Source: an uncultured Clostridia bacterium (lineage in GTDB: Bacteria > Bacillota > Clostridia > Christensenellales > Aristaeellaceae). From it: 15,134 bases of DNA. Location: NCBI GenBank assembly GCA_937907055.1, contig CALCTW010000062.1, forward strand, positions 1 to 15,134, read 5' to 3'. A program made the translations under genes and the position numbers. Under the pieces are notes generated by a model. It was not told the origin of the DNA and made no database searches. It was given only the letters and a program-made list of their open reading frames with translations. Of this stretch, positions 1 through 6,402 are shown in pieces (the stretch's first letter is position 1; each line of letters starts with the position of its first letter).

Positions 1-3000
1 GACGGATGCCATCCTGGTCATTCTTATCCTCCCAGACCTTCGTCACGGTAACTTCAGTCTGTTCAGGCTTGTGGGTGTTGGTAATGGTCGTGCCTTTGAT
101 CTCAGTGGTATAGCCTTCCACTTCATTCTCGGTCACGGTGTAGATGATCACACTGCCGGATTCATTGGTCTTCGGCATATCTCTGAAGGTGACCTTCCAG
201 GTGCCGTCCGCGCCCGCCATCACGGTCGCTTCATCCACCTGTTCGCCATCGGCCAGCAGCTGCACGGTAATGCTCTCCGGACGGATGCCGTCACGGTTGG
301 CGTCATCGTTCCAGATCTTTTCAACTTCGATGTCGATCAGTTCAACATCCGGAGTATCCACACGGAAGACCGCGATATAAGTGGTTTCCTTGTAATGCTT
401 GCCGTCCGTATGAACGTTCAGGTTGGCTTTCGCGATCTCATCGCTCAGAACCGCCTCGCCGGAGATCTTGGGGCCATAAGCCTTGCCGTATTCATCCGCC
501 TTGTACCAACCGTCAAACACATAACCGGCATTGGCGGTCGCGGTACTGGTCAAAGGCTGGCCGGGGATGATATTTTCTCCGCCCTTCGTCAGCGCAGCAT
601 AGATCGTATCATCGCTGCGGCTGACAACACCTTTGGCGGTATCTTCGCTCACATAATGCACATAGGTCTTTGTCCAGGCGTAATACTCAATATCGCAGTC
701 CGTCATGCCGAACGTGGTACCGGGTGTGCCGGGCACGTAACTGTCGGTGCTGGGATAGAGCGCGGTAGCATGAACTTCTGTGCCGCCCACAAAAGTCTTG
801 TGTTCCCACTTGCTGTTATCCAGCAGTTCCAGGCCCTCCGGCAATTCACGCACGGTGGGCATGCTGCGCACAGTCACGTCTTCGCCGATGCTATTGTACT
901 TGGGCACATAGGTTTCGGTCTCGCCGCGCTGTTCGCCGTCCACAAAGTACTTGACGGTGAAATGGACAGCCTTGTTCGGCTGATAATATAAATAGAAGAC
1001 TTTTTCTTTGCCGGAAAGGGATTCATATACGAGAGAGATCTGCTTCTTGGTATCGCCGCTGTGATCACGGGAAGGGGTAATGCCACCCACCTCATTATAG
1101 AAATCCAACTCGAACGTACTGTCGGAATAGTAGCCGATACCGCCGGTCAGGCCGTGGTCCACATTGGTACGATCCAACATGATGGTCAGGGTCTGGCCGA
1201 AGTACATCTTCATCGTGGTGCAGCTGTTCACCAGCGTTTCCCACATTTCAGTTCCTTCGGGCACATACCACTCACCGGTCGCGGGATTACGCACCATCAT
1301 GTTAAACTCGTTATTGTAGAACATATCGAGCTTGACACCCGCGTTTTCGCGGGGCTCGAAATAAACCACGATGGTGCTGCCGGGTTCCGCCACCTGATTG
1401 GTCAGGGTCTCGCCTTCGGTCGCGTTCGGCGCGTAATATTTCTTGTAGTTCGGGGTGTTCTTGTAGCAGTCAGCGCTGGCACCCACTTCATTCAGACCAA
1501 AATTGTTGCGTTCAGTCGTATTCGCGCAAGACTTGACCACCTTATCGGTCACTTCGCTGCCGTCGGGCTTCAGCATGGTATCCCCATGCTCGAATGTCAG
1601 ATCAAAGCCCTGACCCAGATTGGTCTTGAAAACATTCCATTCCGTACTCGTATAAGGAATGAAATCGTTATCTACTTTGTAATCAATATAGTAATACGCG
1701 TCATAGTAGAAGTTGATGACGGTATTATTGTTCACGTTCGCGCTGTCGAAGGTAACGGTGGTCGGCGTGGTGCTCGCGCCGTTCAGGTTCCGCGTTTCGG
1801 CATTGCGGTTCTGGCTGGAAACGAAGTATTCCACACCAAAGTCCTTGGCGGTCAGGGTGTTGCTGCCCTCGGCATAACCCACCTTCTCGGTGCGGTAGAT
1901 CTTATCCTGACCTTCAGACTTATAGATGTAGTTCACGGTCACATTGCCGATGAAGTTGTTCTCCTGCCACACAGCGTACAGGGTCACATCCTCGGCGCCC
2001 ATCACATAGGCGCTGCCGGGCAGCATCACATTGGCCGGGATCTCAGCGCCTTCAGGCAGATCGGCAACAGGCGCGGTGCTCCAGCCCACCAGAGAATTGC
2101 CCACACGGTCGAAGCCGCTCGCGGGCAGGGTGGTGTTCATGCCTTCCACGCCCTCGATCGGGGTGATCGCGCCGGTCGCGTCAGCAGCGTTCGCGTCGAA
2201 GGAAAGGGTATACTTCTGTGCCCAGAGGGCGTTCAGCGTCATATCCGCGTCAACGGTGATCTCCTCGCCGCCGGCATAAGTGACAGCGCCGTCCGTCCAA
2301 CCGGCAAAAGCCATATTTTCGGGCGCAGTCAGTTCATCGCCCAAAGGCAGGATCACTTTGCCGCCCTTGACGGTCTCCAGCGTGATCTCTTCACTGCCGT
2401 TCACGCAGTTCACGGTCGCCCTGTCTCCCCATACAGCATACAGGGTCATGTCTTCCTTCAGAGCGATGCTCTGCCCCGCGGTATAGGCTGCCTCGCCGCC
2501 TTCGGCATTGGCCCAACCGGCAAACGCCTTGCCGTCCGGCGCGGTGAAACCATAGTCAGCAGCTGTACCCAGTACAGCATTCTTTCCTATTATAGTGTCC
2601 TGAGCATCAGTGCCGTTGGCAGCCACGAGGGTCAGCTCGTGATCCGGCGCGTCCGTGACTTTGAAATAGACTCGATGTTCTCCAAGCGTGCCCACTTCGC
2701 CGTCCTTAGTCATACCGGCGCCCCAATAGGTCAAAACGACCTGGGGCGTATCTGTCGCAGCCACAGCCTTAACTGTATACTTCTTCTGGGCGATCCAGCT
2801 CGCGTTGGGATGGGTCTCGCCTGTCGGCACACCATTGTCCATCGTGATCGCGGTCGCGCCCTGCAATTGCCAGCTGTCACCGTAGGCCAGGAATTCAAAT
2901 TCCTCGTCCAGATTCAGAATGATCGTGGATTCCTCCTCGATCACCACCGGATCCGTCACATCCACATCCAGCGTGGTCTTTCCGCTGATCTTGGACGCGG

Positions 3001-3082
3001 CAAACGCGTTCGTCGGCAGGCAGCCGATCACCATGATCAGCGCCATCACCGTCGCCAGCAATCTTCTCATCTTGTTATACAT
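1..3082 (-). CDS. Large secreted surface protein with InlB-type repeats and Cna-B domains (C-terminus beyond window)
   Basis: The reading frame is open from the ATG at 3082 to the left edge (1027 residues visible). GGAGG at 3091-3095 lies 8 nt upstream of that ATG and fixes the start. Residues 1-29 form a Sec signal peptide ending in AFAA. A VIGC at 18-21 would also fit a lipobox, but the AFA-A site is the more typical exit. Three InlB/Flg_new (Listeria-Bacteroides) repeats end in the hallmark tryptophans W218, W287 and W372 (AVW, ALW, AVW) and contain FAGW or VGW. Residues about 375-910 are a large uncharacterised ectodomain rich in Tyr and Asn. A Cna-B fold spans about 916-1005, with candidate isopeptide residues K922, E985 and N1002. 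A second Cna-B begins near 1008 and is cut by the edge. Such proteins are normally sortase-anchored adhesins or stalks. The anchor would be outside the window, so LPxTG attachment is inference. It is the last visible gene of the operon that starts at 4599. Confidence 0.9.
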   Translation of the reverse strand, partial: MYNKMRRLLATVMALIMVIGCLPTNAFAASKISGKTTLDVDVTDPVVIEEESTIILNLDEEFEFLAYGDSWQLQGATAITMDNGVPTGETHPNASWIAQKKYTVKAVAATDTPQVVLTYWGAGMTKDGEVGTLGEHRVYFKVTDAPDHELTLVAANGTDAQDTIIGKNAVLGTAADYGFTAPDGKAFAGWANAEGGEAAYTAGQSIALKEDMTLYAVWGDRATVNCVNGSEEITLETVKGGKVILPLGDELTAPENMAFAGWTDGAVTYAGGEEITVDADMTLNALWAQKYTLSFDANAADATGAITPIEGVEGMNTTLPASGFDRVGNSLVGWSTAPVADLPEGAEIPANVMLPGSAYVMGAEDVTLYAVWQENNFIGNVTVNYIYKSEGQDKIYRTEKVGYAEGSNTLTAKDFGVEYFVSSQNRNAETRNLNGASTTPTTVTFDSANVNNNTVINFYYDAYYYIDYKVDNDFIPYTSTEWNVFKTNLGQGFDLTFEHGDTMLKPDGSEVTDKVVKSCANTTERNNFGLNEVGASADCYKNTPNYKKYYAPNATEGETLTNQVAEPGSTIVVYFEPRENAGVKLDMFYNNEFNMMVRNPATGEWYVPEGTEMWETLVNSCTTMKMYFGQTLTIMLDRTNVDHGLTGGIGYYSDSTFELDFYNEVGGITPSRDHSGDTKKQISLVYESLSGKEKVFYLYYQPNKAVHFTVKYFVDGEQRGETETYVPKYNSIGEDVTVRSMPTVRELPEGLELLDNSKWEHKTFVGGTEVHATALYPSTDSYVPGTPGTTFGMTDCDIEYYAWTKTYVHYVSEDTAKGVVSRSDDTIYAALTKGGENIIPGQPLTSTATANAGYVFDGWYKADEYGKAYGPKISGEAVLSDEIAKANLNVHTDGKHYKETTYIAVFRVDTPDVELIDIEVEKIWNDDANRDGIRPESITVQLLADGEQVDEATVMAGADGTWKVTFRDMPKTNESGSVIIYTVTENEVEGYTTEIKGTTITNTHKPEQTEVTVTKVWEDKNDQDGIR

Positions 3083-3139
3083 CTTGATGTCCTCCGTCTT
3101 TCATAGGGCTCAGTGTATTCTTGCTACGCGTTCCGCGTT

Positions 3140-4135
3140 TTACTCTTCTTCACCGATCAGGGTCACTTCGGCGTACCATTCATACTGCACGTTGGTCTTG
3201 TTGATCCTGAAAGTGTAGCTCGTTCCGTTCGCTCCGGGGATGTCGATCATCGTCACGCCGTCGGGGCTGTATTTCCACTGGATGGTGTACGTGTCATTCT
3301 CAAAGCCATTCAGGTGAGCGGTCAGCGTCACTTCCGTACCGGCTACCACGCTCGTCCTGCCGCCCAGATCCGTTGTGATGTCCACGCTGCGGAACATTTC
3401 CTTTTCTTCTTCCGTCGCGCTCTCACTGTCCATCAGCATGATCTCATTGGCCTTCACATAGCCGCGGTTGTTTCCGTAGACCACCTGACACCATTCGCCC
3501 CGGTTTTCTTCCAGATAGATCACTTCACCGGCGGAGATCAGCGCCGCGATGTCGCCTTCGTCCTCAGCAGCGGAACCGTACATCACGATGTACTCCTGTC
3601 CGGCCCGCAGCAGCGGCAGCATCTGTGTCATCCGGCTGACATCGATCTTCTCTTCTTCAGCTTCGGGCGCTTCGCCTTCAATCACTTCGGCTTCAGGCGC
3701 GTCAGCTTCAAGTGCCTCTGTTTCGATCACTTCGGCTTCAGGCTCCGTGGCTTCGGTCTCTTCCCCGGCAGGCTCTTCTGTCACAGGCGCTTCATCGACC
3801 GGTGCTTCCGCTTCGGTCTCTTCGGCTTCTTCCCCCGCAGGTTCCTCTGTCTCGGGCGCTTCTGCCTCAGGCGCTTCCGTCACAGTTTCTTCTTCAACAG
3901 GCTCTTCTGTTTCAGCGTCTGTGATTTCGGCGTTTTCTTCATCTTCCGCCTCATCATCAGGCGTATCAGCAGGAGCGTCTGCCGCCGGATCCTGCTCCGG
4001 CTCCTCCGTCAATACGATCGATACATTGTTCGAATAGTAGTTCGAACTGTCGACATTCTGATCCGCAACCGCGAAGATGAGGACCACGAAGACGACGACG
4101 ATCGATACGATCACAGTCAGTTTCTTGTTAGTCAT
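3140..4135 (-). CDS. Membrane-anchored protein with acidic stalk, SH3-like and Ig-like domains
   Basis: This 331-residue protein starts at 4135, with AAGGAG at 4145-4150 placed 9 nt upstream. Residues 6-24 are a single hydrophobic membrane segment after a short KK-containing cytoplasmic N-terminus, so the rest is probably outside the cell. Residues 44-163 are a low-complexity Glu/Ala/Pro/Thr stalk with repeats such as EEPAGEE (98-104 and 120-126). Residues about 185-235 resemble a bacterial SH3 domain (EVIYLEENRGEWCQV followed by NNRGYVKANEI). Residues 250-327 form an Ig-like beta domain with the pattern GTEVTLTAHLNG, then W-x-Y, then an aromatic YEWYAEV strand. This last domain resembles the one in the upstream 133-residue protein. 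It lies 62 nt after that gene and 57 nt before the surface-protein gene, with no terminator between them. The role is unknown. An envelope-spanning or peptidoglycan-contacting accessory to the surface protein is inference. Confidence 0.85.
   Translation of the reverse strand: MTNKKLTVIVSIVVVFVVLIFAVADQNVDSSNYYSNNVSIVLTEEPEQDPAADAPADTPDDEAEDEENAEITDAETEEPVEEETVTEAPEAEAPETEEPAGEEAEETEAEAPVDEAPVTEEPAGEETEATEPEAEVIETEALEADAPEAEVIEGEAPEAEEEKIDVSRMTQMLPLLRAGQEYIVMYGSAAEDEGDIAALISAGEVIYLEENRGEWCQVVYGNNRGYVKANEIMLMDSESATEEEKEMFRSVDITTDLGGRTSVVAGTEVTLTAHLNGFENDTYTIQWKYSPDGVTMIDIPGANGTSYTFRINKTNVQYEWYAEVTLIGEEE
3647..4006 (-). repeat. Degenerate in-frame repeats encoding the acidic Pro/Glu stalk
   Basis: The stretch encodes residues 44-163 of the stalk protein and consists of imperfect short units rich in GAA/GAG, GCN and CCN codons. 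Units such as TEEPAGEE, EAPEAE and EVIE-EA recur with variable spacing. The units vary in length and are purely coding, so this is low-complexity expansion and not a CRISPR array. Confidence 0.8.
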
Positions 4136-4197
4136 GTTGACACGCTCCTTTTTGCTGTCGAATGGGTTTTATATCGTTTCGGCATTTCTCGTTGATT

Positions 4198-4599
4198 TTA
4201 AGTATTGATCAGGGTCTCTGTATCATTCGCCCCGATGCTGGCCTCCCCGTCCGTGGTGACCACCGCACGGTAACTGTACGCGGCGTTCTCGCGGGTCAGC
4301 TCGTAGGTGTACACATGGCCGTGACAGGCAGTGTCCTTCCAGCCGGTGCCGTCATTGTACTGCCAGGTGAGACGGTAGGGTGTGTGCGCGTTGTTCACCT
4401 GCGCGTAGATGCTCACCTCATCGCCGGCCCGATGCGCTCCCTCATTGAGGCAGTACACATTCACCACGATCCCGGAATGCGCGATCGTCACGCCCTCCTC
4501 GATCTGGGAGACCACCGCGAAGATCACAACACCGGTCAGAATGCACAGTGCCATCGCCAGCGACAGAATATCCGTCAGCTTCAGTCTGCGCATTTTCAT
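4198..4599 (-). CDS. Small membrane-anchored Ig-like domain protein
   Basis: This 133-residue protein is called from the ATG at 4599 and not the upstream in-frame ATG at 4653. A near-perfect Shine-Dalgarno (AAGGGGGTGA, core 4608-4612) sits 8 nt before 4599, and the promoter -10 at 4658-4663 would leave the 4653 codon at the transcription start. Residues 1-8 are basic, 9-30 form one membrane helix, and about 40-115 are predicted extracellular. The ectodomain has the Ig-like pattern AGDEVSIYAQVNN, then YRLTWQYNDG, then AAYSYRAVV, which matches the C-terminal domain of the neighbouring 331-residue protein strand for strand. No catalytic motif is visible. It is the first gene of the three-gene envelope operon. 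It could be a processed pilin-like subunit, but there is no prepilin glycine or E5, so an anchored Ig-like protein is the safer description. Confidence 0.8.
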   Translation of the reverse strand: MKMRRLKLTDILSLAMALCILTGVVIFAVVSQIEEGVTIAHSGIVVNVYCLNEGAHRAGDEVSIYAQVNNAHTPYRLTWQYNDGTGWKDTACHGHVYTYELTRENAAYSYRAVVTTDGEASIGANDTETLINT

Positions 4600-4612
4600 A
4601 CCGGTCACCCCC
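4600..4612 (-). promoter_or_regulatory. Shine-Dalgarno deciding the 4599 start
   Basis: AAGGGGGTGA differs from the ideal AAGGAGGTGA by one base and has an 8-nt spacer to the ATG at 4599. It supports trimming the longer in-frame ORF that starts at 4653. Confidence 0.75.
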
Positions 4613-4657
4613 TTCGTAAAAATGGATACACTACACCTATTTTCAGTGTACATGGGT

Positions 4658-4685
4658 ATTATAGCACAAATTCGTTACTTGTACA
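4658..4685 (-). promoter_or_regulatory. Sigma-A promoter P1 of the envelope operon (extended -10)
   Basis: Read on the minus strand, an extended -10 TGCTATAAT has its hexamer at 4658-4663. TGTACA at 4680-4685 is a 4/6 match to the -35 with a 16-nt spacer. The predicted start is near 4651, giving a leader of about 50 nt. The first leader bases can fold into a small hairpin (arms 4627-4632 and 4645-4650). The -10 context TGTGCTATA is shared with the promoter at 11130-11158. Confidence 0.7.
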
Positions 4686-4704
4686 GTTACATATTCATAA
4701 AATT

Positions 4705-4718
4705 ACAAATTAATTTGT
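4705..4718. promoter_or_regulatory. 14-bp perfect palindrome, candidate operator
   Basis: ACAAATTAATTTGT is a perfect inverted repeat of two 7-nt arms. It lies just downstream of the P2 start and about 20 bp upstream of the P1 -35, a good position for a dimeric repressor or activator. AT-rich DNA makes chance palindromes more likely, so the operator role is inference. Confidence 0.4.
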
Positions 4719-4732
4719 TAAATTTTCGCATT

Positions 4733-4761
4733 ATTTTACCTTTTTGGCCTTATTATTGCAA
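4733..4761 (-). promoter_or_regulatory. Possible second promoter P2 upstream of the envelope operon
   Basis: On the minus strand TTGCAA (4756-4761) and TAAAAT (4733-4738) are separated by exactly 17 nt. The matches to the consensus hexamers are 4/6 and 5/6. Transcription would start near 4726, run through the palindrome at 4705-4718 and continue past P1. The region is AT-rich, so a chance match is possible. Confidence 0.45.
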
Positions 4762-4804
4762 AAACACGATAAATCCTTGTAATTCTTGAATTTTCAACCT
4801 TTTT

Positions 4805-4882
4805 TCACCCCTGTGCTACTGCCCGTTTCGGTGTCATTTTTGCCTTGATTATTACATCGCATTTCTTTTTCTCATTTTCCAT
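4805..4882 (-). CDS. Possible 25-residue basic small protein or leader peptide
   Basis: An ATG at 4882 is preceded by AAAGGAG (4889-4895) with a 6-nt spacer, which is a very good ribosome binding site. The ORF runs 25 codons to TGA at 4805-4807. The product is Lys-rich and soluble, beginning MENEKKKCDV and ending KRAVAQG. It lies in the otherwise noncoding upstream region of the envelope operon, about 205 nt before the first gene, and would be translated only from a transcript starting further right. No clear promoter is visible there; TATATA near 4940 lacks a good -35. It resembles no family I recognise. It could be chance, a regulatory leader ORF, or a genuine small protein. Confidence 0.35.
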   Translation of the reverse strand: MENEKKKCDVIIKAKMTPKRAVAQG

Positions 4883-4978
4883 GTAATTCTCCTTTACAGG
4901 CCGTTTTCAGATCGTCACCCCTCCGGTCTGTCCCCTTTATATACGGTTCAACAGTGTCTTCTCCATGCAAAAATATCG

Positions 4979-5010
4979 AATGTTCGTGTTTTCGGCAAAT
5001 TCCGAACATT
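4979..5010. repeat. Inverted repeat with two alternative pairings
   Basis: AATGTTCG (4979-4986) is exactly complementary to CGAACATT (5003-5010) across a 16-nt spacer. Inside it, TTCGG (4991-4995) can pair with CCGAA (5002-5006), and the two pairings exclude each other. T-rich tracts follow on both strands (TCTTTTTATTT on plus, ATATTTTTG on minus). It could therefore be a weak bidirectional or backup terminator behind the stronger hairpin at 5045-5076, or a protein-binding site. Confidence 0.4.
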
Positions 5011-5036
5011 TCTTTTTATTTCATTCGGTTCCGGAA

Positions 5037-5076
5037 TAAAAAGTAAACAGGATCCGGTTTACACCGAATCCTGTTT
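5037..5076 (-). terminator. Intrinsic terminator of the filament operon
   Basis: Two 14-nt arms (5045-5058 and 5063-5076) pair completely in minus-strand RNA with a single U-G wobble. They enclose a GUAA tetraloop, a stable GNRA type. Minus-strand transcription then reads ACTTTTTATT. The hairpin lies 64 nt past the stop codon of the regulator gene at 5141. Confidence 0.9.
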
Positions 5077-5140
5077 CTCTTTTCCTGATAGTTACAGCGC
5101 GGCGCCGTCCGATCACGCCTCCGTGTCCGTTTTTGACCGA

Positions 5141-6367
5141 TCAACCCTCTGTTTTCTGCGCGCTGGTCGTTTCCGTCAGCGGTTTGTCGCCGCCAAGCGG
5201 GCCCACACGGTAGTTGAAGGGAATGTTGCTGTTGGGGAAGCGCAGGTAGAACAGGCGCTTCACACGCTCCATCACCATGTTGCCGGTCGTATAGTTCACG
5301 GTCGGCAGCAGCAGCGCGAACATGGTGGGCGAGAAATGGGTGATGGTATCCCCCTTGCGCAGCTTGGTGCGCAGGATCTCCAGCAGGCCGTTCATGATAT
5401 TATCCTGCTTGATCGAATCGCCGATGGGCTCCTCCGGATTGCCGATCATGATCACAGCCAGGAACATGGTGCTGCCCAGGCGCTCCAGATTGCGCATCTG
5501 CAGGTTATAGATCTCCTTGAACACCGTGTACTCGCACACAAAGGCCCCGCGCTGCTCGCCGCTCTCACGCAGTTCATTGCGGATGGATTCCAGATTGAAG
5601 TCCAGTGTTTTACCGCTGCGGATGATCTGCTTGTAGAATTCCTGCATCTCCTTGCTGGGCTGCACCCCCAGATAGCGGTAATTGATATGGGTCACGTGCT
5701 TATACTGGATCAGCGCCTCGTTGGTGCGGTTTGTGTTGATCAGCGAGGTCATCAGTTCCATATGCAGACGGTCGTCAAAGCTGTCCACATCCAGGGCGGT
5801 GCGGCACACATTGGCGATCTCGTCATACCGGTTATGCATCTTCAGCAGTTCGATATAGCCGTACACCGCGGTCATGTATTTGCTGTGCAGCGCGGTCGCG
5901 CGCGTGATCACCCATTCGTTCTGCTCGCTGTGCTGCAGCAAATCGCCGCGGTACAGCTCCAGCAGCCGCTCATACAGCGCGATCTTCTCCTCCTCTTCAC
6001 GGGTGACGGCGATCTGCTCCAGCGTATCCTCGATCTCATACACGTCCACCGTCATATCCGGCAGGCATTCCCAGTGATACGCGCCGCGGTCGGCCACGAT
6101 GCACTGTCCAAGCCCCGGCGACACCTGATTGAGCAGCGTGCGGAAGCGGCTGACCAGCGTTTTCAGCGCGTTTTCGGGGTTCGCTCCGGCTTCATCCGCC
6201 CACAGGGTGGAAAGCAGGCGGTAATTGGGCACGCTCTGACCGCGGTTCAGGATCAGGTACTGCATGAAGGCCGATCCCTTACGGCTCTTGGTCGAAAGGT
6301 ATTCGGCATTCTTTTCGTTGATATATACTGTAAAACTATCCATCAGCTGGATGCGGATCGTATCCAT
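5141..6367 (-). CDS. Winged-helix/BTAD transcriptional regulator with degenerate GGDEF-like C-terminus
   Basis: The protein has 408 residues, with GGAGG placed 7 nt before the start. Residues 1-102 fit an OmpR/SARP-type winged helix (SRKGSAFMQYLILNRGQSV, then ENALKTLVSRFRTLL). Residues about 104-250 fit the bacterial transcriptional activator (BTAD) helical repeat domain, including EWVITRATALHSKYM and GVQPSKEMQEFYKQII. Residues about 275-392 look like a GGDEF-type fold (LRTKLRKGDTITHFSPTMFALLLP, then a VMERVKRLF helix), but there is no GGDEF signature, so cyclase activity is unlikely. There is no receiver or NB-ARC domain. It is the last gene of the filament operon, 35 nt after the ATPase gene and just before the terminator. 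It may regulate the filament or the adjacent surface operon. Both targets are inference; the regulator family call is firm. Confidence 0.85.
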   Translation of the reverse strand: MDTIRIQLMDSFTVYINEKNAEYLSTKSRKGSAFMQYLILNRGQSVPNYRLLSTLWADEAGANPENALKTLVSRFRTLLNQVSPGLGQCIVADRGAYHWECLPDMTVDVYEIEDTLEQIAVTREEEEKIALYERLLELYRGDLLQHSEQNEWVITRATALHSKYMTAVYGYIELLKMHNRYDEIANVCRTALDVDSFDDRLHMELMTSLINTNRTNEALIQYKHVTHINYRYLGVQPSKEMQEFYKQIIRSGKTLDFNLESIRNELRESGEQRGAFVCEYTVFKEIYNLQMRNLERLGSTMFLAVIMIGNPEEPIGDSIKQDNIMNGLLEILRTKLRKGDTITHFSPTMFALLLPTVNYTTGNMVMERVKRLFYLRFPNSNIPFNYRVGPLGGDKPLTETTSAQKTEG

Positions 6368-6402
6368 CCATTATCCTCCAAAGTCTGTTTTTTGACCGTT
6401 CA

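Larger units (their letters stand above)
4654..5036. other. AT-rich intergenic regulatory region
   Basis: The spacer between the filament operon terminator and the envelope operon is clearly more AT-rich than the flanking genes. It holds P1, P2, the 14-bp palindrome, the possible 25-codon ORF and the inverted repeat at 4979-5010, each listed separately. I find no plus-strand gene or structured RNA family that I recognise in it. Confidence 0.6.

Noticed and set aside
1061..3106. Plus-strand ORF of 681 codons
   Set aside because: It is antisense to the surface protein, whose signal peptide, repeats and ribosome site are clear. The plus product is a His/Val/Gly-rich shadow.
3647..4006. CRISPR-like regular repeats
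   Set aside because: Units are short, imperfect and irregular, with no spacers of constant length, and they encode an in-frame acidic stalk.
4198..4653. Longer 151-residue form of the small Ig-like protein starting at 4653
   Set aside because: The ATG at 4653 coincides with the predicted transcription start and has no ribosome site, while 4599 has an excellent one.
4979..5010. LexA-type SOS box
   Set aside because: The Gram-positive LexA site is GAAC-N4-GTTC. Here the half-sites face the opposite way and are 16 nt apart.
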